A DNA stretch of 64,000 nucleotides from Vulcanococcus limneticus LL (GTDB lineage Bacteria > Cyanobacteriota > Cyanobacteriia > PCC-6307 > Cyanobiaceae), in the NCBI RefSeq assembly GCF_002252705.1, contig NZ_NQLA01000002.1:124001-188000 (forward strand). The letters are read 5' to 3'. Shown piece by piece: positions 8,213 to 15,807 of the stretch. Under the pieces are notes generated by a model, which saw only the letters and a program-made list of their open reading frames with translations, had not been told where the DNA came from and did no database searches. Made by a program: the position numbers and the translations under genes. Each line of letters starts with the position of its first letter. Within the stretch, counting starts at the first letter, position 1.

Positions 8213-8695
8213 TCAGCCCTGCTCGGCGGCGGCACAGCGGGGGCAGAGGGCGCGCACGTTGAGCACGCACTCCAACAGCCGGAAGCCGTGCAGCCCGGCG
8301 GCCTGCTCGCCCGCCTGCAGCACCGCCTGGCTCTCGAATTCCTCGGTGTGGCCGCAGCGCACGCACACCAGATGGTGGTGGTCGCGATGGTCGTCGCCGG
8401 TGGCCAACTCGAAGCGGCGGCCGCCCTCCGGCAGCTCGAGCTCCCGCAGCAGCTCCATCGAGCTCAGCAGCCGCAGGGTGCGATACACCGTGGCCAGCGA
8501 CACCCGCTCCTCGGCCCGCAGCAGCCGCTGGTGCACCTCCTCGGCGCTGAGATGGCTGCCCTCACCGATGCGCTCGAACAGGGCCAGCACCCGCTGGCGC
8601 TGGGGGGTGAGCCGCTGGCCGCGGCCGTGCAGGCTGGAGCGCAGCTGGTCAGCCTGAGGGTGGGGAGCCGGGACTGGGGGCAGGGCCGCCGCCAT
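8213..8695 (-). CDS. fur: ferric uptake regulator, Fur
   Basis: Metal-dependent repressor of 160 residues. An N-terminal winged helix (residues about 25-90, with LTPQRQRVLALF and SLATVYRTLRLL) is followed by a dimerisation and metal-binding domain with DHRDHHHLVC at 102-111. Two CxxC pairs are at Cys111/Cys114 and Cys151/Cys154. The recognition helix and the following ELELPEGGRRFEL closely resemble cyanobacterial FurA rather than Zur or PerR as I know them. The ATG at 8695 is the only reasonable start because upstream codons in frame are not initiators. A strong dyad in the 130-base gap to the divergent dehydrogenase is a candidate autoregulatory operator. The MFS gene follows ten bases downstream. 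Confidence 0.9.
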   Translation of the reverse strand: MAAALPPVPAPHPQADQLRSSLHGRGQRLTPQRQRVLALFERIGEGSHLSAEEVHQRLLRAEERVSLATVYRTLRLLSSMELLRELELPEGGRRFELATGDDHRDHHHLVCVRCGHTEEFESQAVLQAGEQAAGLHGFRLLECVLNVRALCPRCAAAEQG

Positions 8696-8751
8696 GGGGG
8701 TGACGCGAGGGGGATGGCAGGGGCCGGCACGCCGGGCCACCCACTCAGTTC

Positions 8752-8777
8752 TTCTCAACAGTAATGCCTGTTGCGAA
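8752..8777. promoter_or_regulatory. 26-bp dyad in the fur/dehydrogenase divergent promoter
   Basis: The arms TTCTCAACAG and CTGTTGCGAA are complementary at nine of ten positions around a six-base centre TAATGC. It is the main A+T-containing dyad between two divergent genes (fur starts at 8695, the dehydrogenase at 8826). A site here could serve both promoters. It is not a textbook Fur box (GATAATGAT repeats), so the binding protein is inference; Fur autoregulation is the simplest idea. Confidence 0.5.
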
Positions 8778-8825
8778 GGGCTGCCAGACTGCGTGGCATC
8801 CGCACCGCCGGCGCCGCCTCCGCCC

Positions 8826-9770
8826 ATGCCCCCAACCCCCGCACGACCCCGGGCCGTGTTCCTCGATGCCCTCAGCCTGGGGCCGGTGGATCTGAGTCCG
8901 CTGGAGTCGTGGGCCGAGCTGGAGGCCTGGCCCGTGACGGCCCCAGAGCAGCGGCTGGAGCGGCTGGTCGGCGCGGCGATCGCGATCACCAACAAGATTC
9001 CCCTCGATGGGGCACTGCTGCACCAGCTGCCGGACCTGCGGCTGATCTGCACCGCCAGCACCGGCACCGACCAGCTGGACCTGGGCGCCTGCCGGGAGCT
9101 GGGCATCGCGGTGCGCAACGCCGGCGCCTACAGCCGCGCCTCGGTGGTGCAGGTGACCTGGGCCCTGATCCTGGAGCTGGCCACCCGGATCCAGGCGCGC
9201 CGGGACCGGGTGCGCTGCGGCGACTGGCAGCACAGCCCGGTGTTCGCCCTGGTGGAGCCGGAATTCGATGAACTGCAGGGCCAGCGGCTGGTGGTGGTGG
9301 GCGCCGGCGACATCGGCCGGGGCGTGCTGGCCATCGGCGCGGCCTTCGGCATGGAGACCGTGGGCCTCACCAGCCGCTCCAGTGCCGCTGAAGTGGAAGC
9401 TGCCCTGCGCAGCGCCGATGTGGTGAGCCTGCACGCCCCGCTCACGGCCGCCAGCGCCGGGTTGATCAACGCGGAGCGACTGGGCTGGCTGAAGCCCACG
9501 GCCCTGCTGGTGAACCTGGGCCGCGGCGGCCTGGTGGACACCGGCGCCCTGGTGGAAGCCCTGCGCCAGGGCCGACTGGCCGGGGCCGCCCTGGATGTGC
9601 TCAGCCAGGAGCCCCCCGGCCCGGAGCTGGAGCCGCTGCTGCAGGTCCCCAACCTGATCCTCACGCCCCACATGGGCTGGACGTCCCGCCAGGCCCGCGG
9701 CCGCCTGGTGCAGACCCTGGCGGCGCACCTGCAGGACTACGCCCGTTCGTCGGCCGGGGCGGGGGTCTGA
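8826..9770 (+). CDS. D-isomer-specific 2-hydroxyacid dehydrogenase
   Basis: NAD(P)H-dependent reductase of 314 residues, related to hydroxypyruvate/glyoxylate and D-lactate dehydrogenases. It has the substrate domain with ASTGTDQLDL near 78-87, the nucleotide-binding motif GAGDIGRG near 160, the catalytic-Arg segment NLGRGGLVD, the Glu segment SQEPPG, and the catalytic-His motif TPHMGW near the C-terminus. The ATG at 8826 fits family length; an upstream ATG at 8694 would run through the divergent promoter. The 3' end overlaps the convergent YbhN-like gene by 34 bases. Glycerate/hydroxypyruvate metabolism (photorespiration) is plausible, since a glycolate oxidase gene lies in the same window, but the exact substrate cannot be read. 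Confidence 0.88.
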   Translation: MPPTPARPRAVFLDALSLGPVDLSPLESWAELEAWPVTAPEQRLERLVGAAIAITNKIPLDGALLHQLPDLRLICTASTGTDQLDLGACRELGIAVRNAGAYSRASVVQVTWALILELATRIQARRDRVRCGDWQHSPVFALVEPEFDELQGQRLVVVGAGDIGRGVLAIGAAFGMETVGLTSRSSAAEVEAALRSADVVSLHAPLTAASAGLINAERLGWLKPTALLVNLGRGGLVDTGALVEALRQGRLAGAALDVLSQEPPGPELEPLLQVPNLILTPHMGWTSRQARGRLVQTLAAHLQDYARSSAGAGV

Positions 9771-10864
9771 GCGGCGGGGGCCGGGGCGGCGGGGGCGGCC
9801 GCCAGGGCCAGCAGCCCCCCATCCAGCCGAGCCGTGCTGGCGGCAACCAGATCGGCAAGGGAGGTCACCAGGCGGTAGCTGAGGGCCACCGCCAGCAGGG
9901 GCGCCTCCGGCACCGACACCCCCAGCCGCAGCAGCAGCACCGCCTCGAACACCCCGAGGCCACCGGGGGCACCTGGCACCACCAGGCCAGCGGTCCAGGC
10001 GAGGGCGAAGCCGGCCAGCCAGCTGCCCCAGGGGATGGTGAAGGCCACATCAAAGGCCTGCACGCAGCAGGCGAAGCCGGCGAAGCGCAGCAGCACGAAG
10101 GCCAGCTCCGCCAGCAGCGGCAGCAGGGGGTAGCCGGGCAGCCGCAGCTGGGGGGACGGGATCTGGCCGGGCTCCAGGAGGCCTCGGCGCTGCAGCTGGG
10201 CGGCCCGGCGCCGCTCCAGCCGATCCAGCAGCGGCGCCAGCCAGCGCGGGGCCAGGGCCAGCAGCGGCAGCACGCCGAGGGGTCCCAGGCCCGCCTGCCA
10301 GCCGCCCAGGGGCAGCAGGGCCAGGGCCGCGACCGCCATCAGCAGGGGATCGAGCAGCACCGCCACCAGGGCCTGACCCGTGGCCAGGGGAGCCGGCAGG
10401 GGGTCGCCGGCGGCAGGGCCGTCCTGCCCGGACGACTGCAACGCCCGCAGCCGGGCCACCAGGTGCCAGATGCCTCCGGGCAGGTACTTGCGCAGGTTCG
10501 AGGCCAGAAACAGCAGCACCGTGGCGCGCCAGCGGGGCCGCAGCCCCAGCCAGCGGAGGCCCACGCCCCAAGCCAGGCCATTGGCCACCAGGCTGAGCAG
10601 GCTCACCCCCACCGCCAGCAGCAGCCACCACCAGCCCTGGCTATCGAGGCTGAGCTGCAGCAGGGCCCGCAGGTTGGCGGCCAGAGCCGCCAGCACGAAG
10701 CCGAAGCTGGCCAGGCCCACCCAGAGGCGCGCGCCGCCGGGCAACTGGCCGGTGAGGGCTGCGAGCCTGGCGGCAGCGGCCCGCAGCCAGGCCACCGGGC
10801 GGGCCGCCAGGGCGCCGGCGGCGGAGAGGCAGCGGCGCAGCGTCAGGACGGCTCGGTGGGGCAC
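9737..10864 (-). CDS. YbhN/UPF0104-like integral membrane protein
   Basis: Multi-pass membrane protein of about 375 residues from the lysylphosphatidylglycerol-synthase TM-region/UPF0104 superfamily (flippase-like). Supporting motifs are the conserved NLRKYLPGGIWH in the first third, and the C-terminal VVPGAPGGLGVFEAVLLLR, which is a hallmark of the family. About eight hydrophobic helices are visible. The start is a GTG at 10864 that overlaps the end of the larC frame by 22 bases. An in-frame ATG at 11140 lies deep inside larC and its peptide is Pro/Gly/Arg junk, so it is rejected. The C-terminus is Ala/Pro-rich. No catalytic lysyl-transferase domain is attached, so a lipid-translocation role is family-based inference. 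Confidence 0.8.
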   Translation of the reverse strand: MPHRAVLTLRRCLSAAGALAARPVAWLRAAAARLAALTGQLPGGARLWVGLASFGFVLAALAANLRALLQLSLDSQGWWWLLLAVGVSLLSLVANGLAWGVGLRWLGLRPRWRATVLLFLASNLRKYLPGGIWHLVARLRALQSSGQDGPAAGDPLPAPLATGQALVAVLLDPLLMAVAALALLPLGGWQAGLGPLGVLPLLALAPRWLAPLLDRLERRRAAQLQRRGLLEPGQIPSPQLRLPGYPLLPLLAELAFVLLRFAGFACCVQAFDVAFTIPWGSWLAGFALAWTAGLVVPGAPGGLGVFEAVLLLRLGVSVPEAPLLAVALSYRLVTSLADLVAASTARLDGGLLALAAAPAAPAPAAQTPAPADERA

Positions 10865-12156
10865 GGGGGGAGGGGGTCGGCGTTGGGGTCGGGGGGAGGA
10901 CTGGCCGCCATGGCCTCCAGCGCCGCCTGGCGCAGCTGGGCCAGGGGCAGGCCGTGGCGGCGGGCGAGATCCGCCAGATCCCCATATTCGGGCTTGTGGG
11001 TCAGGCCCCCATCGGGCCGGTGGGCCGTCTTGATGCGCACCGGCCCCCAGGCGGTGTGAACGGTGTGGCTGTGGCGGGGCAGGGCCCAGCGCCGCATCCA
11101 CTGCTCCCGCACCCCCAGACTGCTGCCGTGGCGCCACCACACCGCCCGCAAGGCCTCGGCCTGCTCCGGCCAGGCGATCACGCTGAGCAGCAGGCCTGGG
11201 CGGCCCTTCTTCATCAGGATTGGCTGGCTGAATACCTCCAGGGCCCCGGCCTCGCGCAGTGCGTCGGCCAGGAAGGCGAGGTCCTCGGGGCTGGCGTCGT
11301 CGATCTGGGCCTGCTGCTCCAGCACGGTCTCGAGATGGGGAGCCGAGGCGGCGGTGCCCGCAGCCACCGCCGGCGCGTGCCCGCCCAGGCCCTCCGCCAC
11401 CGCGCCCAACGCACCCTGGACGGCCTGACCCAACACCAGCCGCAGCATGTTGGGCCGATCCAGCTGACGGCTACCCAGGCCCACCCCCAGGGCCTGGGGC
11501 ACCAGGGCCGGCGCCGGCCCGAAGCCATCGGCCAGGGCCGCCATCAGGGCCAGACCGGTGGGAGTGGTGAGCTCGCCCGGGGGAAAGCCGGCGCTGGAGG
11601 CCAGGGGAATGGCGCCGCGGCGGGCCAGTTCCAGCACGGCCGGGGCCGGCAGGGGCAGCACCCCATGGGCGGTGCACACCGTGCCGTGACCGGCGGGGGG
11701 CACGGTGCAGATCAGCCGCTCCACCCCGAAGTGGGCCAGCCCCGCGCAGACCCCCACCACGTCCACCAGGGCATCGAGGGCCCCCACCTCATGGAAGTGC
11801 ACCTGCTCGGGCGCCAGGCCGTGGACGGCCGCCTCCGCCTCCGCCAGGCCCGTGAACACCGCCAGGATCCGGTTGCGCAGCTCCGGCTGCAGCGGCGCCG
11901 CGGCGATCAGGGCGCGCAGCTCGCTCCAGTGGCGATGGGGCGGCTCCATCTCCAGGCTCTCGACCGCCAGGTGCAGCCCGCGCAGGCCGCCGCTGCGGCG
12001 CTCCTCGAGCTGCAGCCGATAGCGGCCCTCCAGGCCCAGGGCAGCCAGGGGTGCCTCCACGGCCGCCTGGGCCAGGCCCAGGTCGAACAGGGCGGCCAGC
12101 AGCATGTTGCCGGCCAGTCCCGTCGGGCAGTCGACGACCGCCAGGGGGGTGGTCAT
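10843..12156 (-). CDS. larC: LarC-like nickel-insertion protein (pincer cofactor)
   Basis: Homologue of LarC (TIGR00299), the CTP-dependent cyclometallase that inserts nickel into the pincer cofactor of lactate racemase-type enzymes. The 437-residue product starts with VVDCPTGLAGNMLLAAL. It has HFHEVGALDALVDVVG near 105-120, GELTTPTGLALM near 190, and the C-terminal domain motifs IDDASPEDL and PILMKKGRPG. In Lactobacillus larC is split by a programmed frameshift; here the frame is continuous. The Met-Thr-Thr start overlaps the upstream gene by ATGA, so the two are translationally coupled. No larA, larB or larE is in the window. Some family residues differ at the N-terminus (usually CFSGISGDM), so activity should not be assumed. 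Confidence 0.85.
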   Translation of the reverse strand: MTTPLAVVDCPTGLAGNMLLAALFDLGLAQAAVEAPLAALGLEGRYRLQLEERRSGGLRGLHLAVESLEMEPPHRHWSELRALIAAAPLQPELRNRILAVFTGLAEAEAAVHGLAPEQVHFHEVGALDALVDVVGVCAGLAHFGVERLICTVPPAGHGTVCTAHGVLPLPAPAVLELARRGAIPLASSAGFPPGELTTPTGLALMAALADGFGPAPALVPQALGVGLGSRQLDRPNMLRLVLGQAVQGALGAVAEGLGGHAPAVAAGTAASAPHLETVLEQQAQIDDASPEDLAFLADALREAGALEVFSQPILMKKGRPGLLLSVIAWPEQAEALRAVWWRHGSSLGVREQWMRRWALPRHSHTVHTAWGPVRIKTAHRPDGGLTHKPEYGDLADLARRHGLPLAQLRQAALEAMAASPPPDPNADPLPPCPTEPS

Positions 12157-12893
12157 GGCTGGCTGGGCGCAGCGGCGAGGGGCACGGGGGCGGGCGGCTG
12201 CCCAGCCGGAGCAAACAGCCGGGGTGCCGCGTCCAGCAGCTGCTCGGCCTGCTGCTCCAGTAGGTCGCGCCGCGCGCGCAGGAGCTGGTCCACCTCGCGG
12301 CGGGCGCGGCGCTGCTCCCGCTGGGCCGTGGCCACGTCGAAACCGGAGAGGCCCCAGAGCCGCCCCAGCAGGGCCCGATCGTCGGCGCCGCCGCGGGAGC
12401 TGCCGTAGATCAGGGTCTCGGCCGCCATGCCGGCCTGCAGCACCCGGCTCCAGCGGCGCAACTCCTCGGCCGGCAACTTGGCGTGGGCCGGGGGGTCGAG
12501 CTCGGTGCTGCCGCTGGCGGCCAGGCCCTGGCGCAGGCAGGCCAGGCTGCCCACCAGCACCTGGCACACGGCCATAGCCTCCTCTTTCGCCACCAGGACA
12601 TGGCCGGCCTCGTGGATGGCGATGCGCCGCAGCCGGGCCCGCCCGCCGGGCAGGGCCTCGGCCAGCAGGTGACCACCCCGCCCCCCGAAACGGGCCGCAT
12701 CCACGCTGAGGGCCAGCAGGGCCCCGCCGGCCGCCAGGGCGATGACGCCGGGCGAGAGGCCCAGCGGCGGCCCGACCACGGCCACCAGCGTGACCGCAGC
12801 AACGGCGATGCCGACCCGCAGGGCCTCGCTGGAGCCGGCCGAATCTTCAGGGCGACGCAGCGTCGGGCGTGCGGGCTGGGGCGGGGCAGGCAT
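12153..12893 (-). CDS. membrane protein with M41/FtsH-like HEAGH motif, no AAA domain
   Basis: A 246-residue protein with two hydrophobic helices (about residues 26-63), followed by a domain carrying HEAGH at 94-98 in the context RRIAIHEAGHVLVA. Later the segment GMAAETLIYGSSRGGADDRALL resembles the second half of the FtsH protease domain, which supplies the third zinc ligand region. The AAA+ ATPase module of FtsH is absent, so this is a stand-alone M41-like metallopeptidase or a non-proteolytic relative, a type known in cyanobacteria and plastids. It overlaps larC by four bases. The C-terminus is an Arg/Gln-rich coiled coil and a Pro/Ala tail. Whether it cleaves anything is unknown. Confidence 0.75.
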   Translation of the reverse strand: MPAPPQPARPTLRRPEDSAGSSEALRVGIAVAAVTLVAVVGPPLGLSPGVIALAAGGALLALSVDAARFGGRGGHLLAEALPGGRARLRRIAIHEAGHVLVAKEEAMAVCQVLVGSLACLRQGLAASGSTELDPPAHAKLPAEELRRWSRVLQAGMAAETLIYGSSRGGADDRALLGRLWGLSGFDVATAQREQRRARREVDQLLRARRDLLEQQAEQLLDAAPRLFAPAGQPPAPVPLAAAPSQP

Positions 12894-12899
12894 GGCGGG

Positions 12900-13670
12900 T
12901 CAGCGCCTTGTCACCGCTGCCGTCGGACGGCCGCCGCGGCCGGGGGCACCACCGCCACCGCCCGGGCGACCACCGCGTCCCTTGGTCTTGCCGCCGCGGT
13001 TGCCGCGCTGGGGGATCGGGGCAATCACCTCGAAGGCCTCCAGGGTCAGGACCTGCCCCTGCCGGCGCAGGTCCAGGGAGACGAAGTGGCGCAGGTGTTC
13101 CAGGGGGATCTCGCCCTGGAGTTGCAGCTTGAAGGGCGTGGGCCGGCTGCCGTCGGGGCGGGGCTGCTGGCGGATCTTGACCACCACCTCGCCGCTCTCC
13201 GGCCGGGTGTAGATGAGTTCGCCGCGGACTGAGAAGTAGTCGTCGCCCTCGGGCAGGGCATCCCCAGGAAGATCGGCCGGGAGCTCGGCGGATTGCGCCA
13301 CGTCGTCGGCCGGAGCCTCGCCGGGAGCTCCTTCCACAGCCTCTGCCTCGCCCTCCGGGCGCTCCAGCGCGGCCTGGGCCGCGGCCAGCGTGCTCGGCTC
13401 CCACACCCCCACGAGCTGCAGGTGCAGCTTGTCGGCCTCGCGGTAGCGGGGGTAGGCGACCCAGAGGTGGGGCTTGCTGAGGTCAAGGTGGCGACGCATC
13501 AGGGTGAGCACCCGGCCCAGCACCACGGCCTCCAGCTCGCTGCCGTCGGCGGTACGGATCAGGCCACGGGTGAGCTGCTCGGGATCGCTGGGCTCATAGG
13601 TGCCCCGCACCACGCCGATGGCCCGGTACTGCAGCGGCTCGGTGACCGGAGAAATGGGATGGTGACGCAT
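12900..13670 (-). CDS. conserved cyanobacterial hypothetical protein
   Basis: A 256-residue protein whose first third (EPLQYRAIGVVRGTYEPSD, LIRTADGSELEAVVLGRV) looks like a compact beta-rich fold, followed by LWVAYPRYRE. The middle is Ala/Glu/Pro-rich. After it comes a second beta-rich domain with YFSVRGELIYTRPESGEVVVKI. The C-terminus is basic and Gly/Arg-rich (GNRGGKTKGRGGRPGGGGG), a composition common in RNA-binding tails. Its stop is six bases from the start of the M41-like gene, suggesting an operon. I do not recognise a named family; an RNA-related role is only a guess from the RGG-like tail. Confidence 0.7.
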   Translation of the reverse strand: MRHHPISPVTEPLQYRAIGVVRGTYEPSDPEQLTRGLIRTADGSELEAVVLGRVLTLMRRHLDLSKPHLWVAYPRYREADKLHLQLVGVWEPSTLAAAQAALERPEGEAEAVEGAPGEAPADDVAQSAELPADLPGDALPEGDDYFSVRGELIYTRPESGEVVVKIRQQPRPDGSRPTPFKLQLQGEIPLEHLRHFVSLDLRRQGQVLTLEAFEVIAPIPQRGNRGGKTKGRGGRPGGGGGAPGRGGRPTAAVTRR

Positions 13671-13767
13671 TGTGGCTGGAACCCTCTAGGCGCGCGGGAC
13701 CAGCAGGGCCCGAAAGCCAATGTAGCGAGGCCGCGGCGGCAGACTGGCGCCACCACCCGCCCGCGCC

Positions 13768-14607
13768 ATGCCGCCCCGACCCAGCCCTGGTTCCCGCTCC
13801 GGCCTGCTGCTGGCCCTGGCGGCCCTGGCCCTGATGGGCCTGGCCGGCGCCGGTGGCTGGTGGCTGGGGCAGAGGGGCAGCGGCGGGGGCGATCGCTCCC
13901 GGCTGGCCCTGGAGCGCCAGGCCGATCAGCTGCGCAGCAAGGTGGATCAGGGCTCAGCCAGTGACGCCGAGCAGGAGCGGCTGGTGCAGCTGCTGCTGGC
14001 CCTCGACCAGCAGCGGCAGGCCACCCAGCTGCTGGAGACCCTGGCCGACCGGCAGCCGGAGCGCTGGCAGCTGCGGCTGTTGCTGGCGGAACTGCGCCGC
14101 AATGGCGACGACCGCGCTGGAGCCGAACGGGAGCTGCGCCAGCTGCTGAACCTCAGCCCGGAACGGATCGAGGCCCTGCAGCTGATGACGCTGCTGCAGG
14201 TTGAGCAGGGGCGAGGCCAGGAGGCGGAGCGCCAGCTGCGGGCCCTGCTGGCCAAGGCCAGCAAGCCGACTCTGCAGGCCCAGGCCTTACCACTGGGCCT
14301 TCTGCTCGGCGACCTGCTGCAGCGCCAGGGCCAGAAGGGCGCCGCCGAGGCGCTCTATCTGCAACAGGCCCAGGAGTTCGCCAAGGATCCCCGGCCGCTG
14401 TTGGCCCTGGCCCTGCTCAAGCAGGAGCAGGGCGACACCAAGGCGGCCCAGGTGGCCCTGGCCAAGGCCCGCGAGCGCCAACCCGACAAGGCCAACCCGC
14501 GCCTGGATGAGGTGGCCGCCAGCTGGGGACTGGCCGGCCTCAGGGCCCCTTCAGCGGCGACGAAACCCCAGGCTGCGCCGGCCTCGACTGGGCCTCAAGA
14601 TCCTTGA
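13768..14607 (+). CDS. membrane-anchored TPR-repeat protein
   Basis: A 279-residue protein with an N-terminal membrane anchor (LLLALAALALMGLAGAGGWWLG, residues 13-34) and then a largely helical region made of tetratricopeptide-like repeats: LLALDQQRQATQLLETLADRQPE, ELRQLLNLSPE, LLGDLLQRQGQKGAAEALY and ALLKQEQGDTKAAQVALAKA. Such proteins usually scaffold protein complexes at the cell envelope. The C-terminus is Pro/Ala-rich. The gene diverges from the hypothetical gene at 13670 and its last 68 bases overlap a convergent secreted-protein gene. Confidence 0.78.
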   Translation: MPPRPSPGSRSGLLLALAALALMGLAGAGGWWLGQRGSGGGDRSRLALERQADQLRSKVDQGSASDAEQERLVQLLLALDQQRQATQLLETLADRQPERWQLRLLLAELRRNGDDRAGAERELRQLLNLSPERIEALQLMTLLQVEQGRGQEAERQLRALLAKASKPTLQAQALPLGLLLGDLLQRQGQKGAAEALYLQQAQEFAKDPRPLLALALLKQEQGDTKAAQVALAKARERQPDKANPRLDEVAASWGLAGLRAPSAATKPQAAPASTGPQDP

Positions 14608-14872
14608 GTGCCGCATCGATCGCGTCGCCGGGGGTAGTGGCGTTATCGAGGGCCATCCCCTTGCGGAGCTTGTTCATCAGGTCCAGGGGGTTGGTGGTTT
14701 CGAGGATCGAGCCCCCCTTGCTGCTGCCGGGCCCGCTGGGGCCGTAGTCGTAGACGTTCTGCTCCTGCTTGGACAGTCCGGAGGAGTAATCGGCTCGGGC
14801 CGGAGCGGCGGCGGCCAATAGGCCGGCCGCGAGCAGCAGGGCTGGGATGGGGGAAGCGAGGTGGCTACCCAT
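14540..14872 (-). CDS. secreted hypothetical protein, 110 residues
   Basis: A signal peptide (ALLLAAGLLAAAAPARA, with cleavage after ARA-DYSS) precedes about 80 residues of mature protein with DYSSGLSKQEQNVYDYG and a helical LDLMNKLRKGMALDNATTPGDAIDAALKDLE. I chose the ATG at 14872 because it sits directly before the signal peptide; the frame upstream to 14935 is unlike coding. The 3' end overlaps the convergent TPR gene by 68 bases. This type of small exported protein is common in marine and freshwater Synechococcus; no function is known to me. Confidence 0.7.
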   Translation of the reverse strand: MGSHLASPIPALLLAAGLLAAAAPARADYSSGLSKQEQNVYDYGPSGPGSSKGGSILETTNPLDLMNKLRKGMALDNATTPGDAIDAALKDLEAQSRPAQPGVSSPLKGP

Positions 14873-14944
14873 GGCCTTCGCAGCGCAGTAGTTGTATGGG
14901 AATGCTAGGAGCAACGGCCCACCGTCACGCCCCACCCGAGCCCC

Positions 14945-15778
14945 ATGCGCATCGCCACCTGGAACGTGAACTCGGTGCGCACCCGGCTTGAGCAGGTGGT
15001 GGCCTGGCTGGAGCGGGAGCGGCCCGAGGTGGTGTGCCTGCAGGAAACCAAGGTGGAGGACGCCCTGTTCCCCACCGGCGCCTTCACGCCCCTGGGCTAC
15101 CAGGTGGTGACCAGCGGCCAGAAGGCCTACAACGGCGTGGCGATCCTGAGCTTGCTGCCGCTTGAGGATGTGCAGATCGGCTTTGACGCCCTACTCCCGG
15201 ACGACCCCGAGGCGCCGGGACTGAGCGAGCAGAAGCGGGTGATCAGCGCCCTGGTGGAGGGGGTGCGGGTGCTCAACCTCTACGTGCCCAACGGCAGTGC
15301 GCTCACGAGCGAGAAGTACGCCTACAAGCTGGAGTGGCTGGCCTGCCTGCGGCGCTACCTGGCGGCCCAGGAGCAGCAGGGCGATCCGCTCTGCATGGTG
15401 GGCGACTTCAACATCGGCCCCGAAGCCCGCGACCTGCCCGATCCGGAGCGCCAGAGCGGCGGCATCATGGCCAGCGACGCCGAGCGTGACGCCCTGGCGG
15501 CGTGTCTGGGCAAGCGGCTACGGGATGGCTTCCGGCTGTTCGAGCCGGCGAGCGGCCACTGGAGCTGGTGGGATTACCGCAGCGGCGCCTGGGACCGGGA
15601 TCGGGGCTGGCGCATCGACCACATCTACCTCTCGGAGGAGCTGGTGGAGCTGGCCACCGGCTGCAAGATCCACAGAGATCAGCGCGGCAACGAGAAGCCC
15701 AGCGACCACGCCCCGGTGGTGATCAACCTGGCCTGGCCTCTCCCGGACGACGAGGAGGACGACGGGGACTGGGGCTGA
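14945..15778 (+). CDS. xth: exodeoxyribonuclease III
   Basis: Mg-dependent AP endonuclease/3'-5' exonuclease used in base-excision repair. The 277-residue product has all EEP-family signatures: TWNVNS with Asn7, LQETK with Glu34, the central MVGDFNIGP, WRIDHIYLS and the terminal SDHAPVV with the catalytic His. The length matches bacterial XthA (about 270). The acidic tail DDEEDDGDWG is extra. The start at 14945 gives the canonical MRIATWNVNS N-terminus, in a short gap divergent from the secreted-protein gene. Confidence 0.95.
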   Translation: MRIATWNVNSVRTRLEQVVAWLERERPEVVCLQETKVEDALFPTGAFTPLGYQVVTSGQKAYNGVAILSLLPLEDVQIGFDALLPDDPEAPGLSEQKRVISALVEGVRVLNLYVPNGSALTSEKYAYKLEWLACLRRYLAAQEQQGDPLCMVGDFNIGPEARDLPDPERQSGGIMASDAERDALAACLGKRLRDGFRLFEPASGHWSWWDYRSGAWDRDRGWRIDHIYLSEELVELATGCKIHRDQRGNEKPSDHAPVVINLAWPLPDDEEDDGDWG

Positions 15779-15807
15779 GGGGCTCCTGGCCTCTCTCTGG
15801 GCTGGCC

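Noticed and set aside
10843-12156. A programmed frameshift in larC as in Lactobacillus
   Set aside because: The frame is continuous from the N-terminal to the C-terminal LarC motifs; no slip site is needed.
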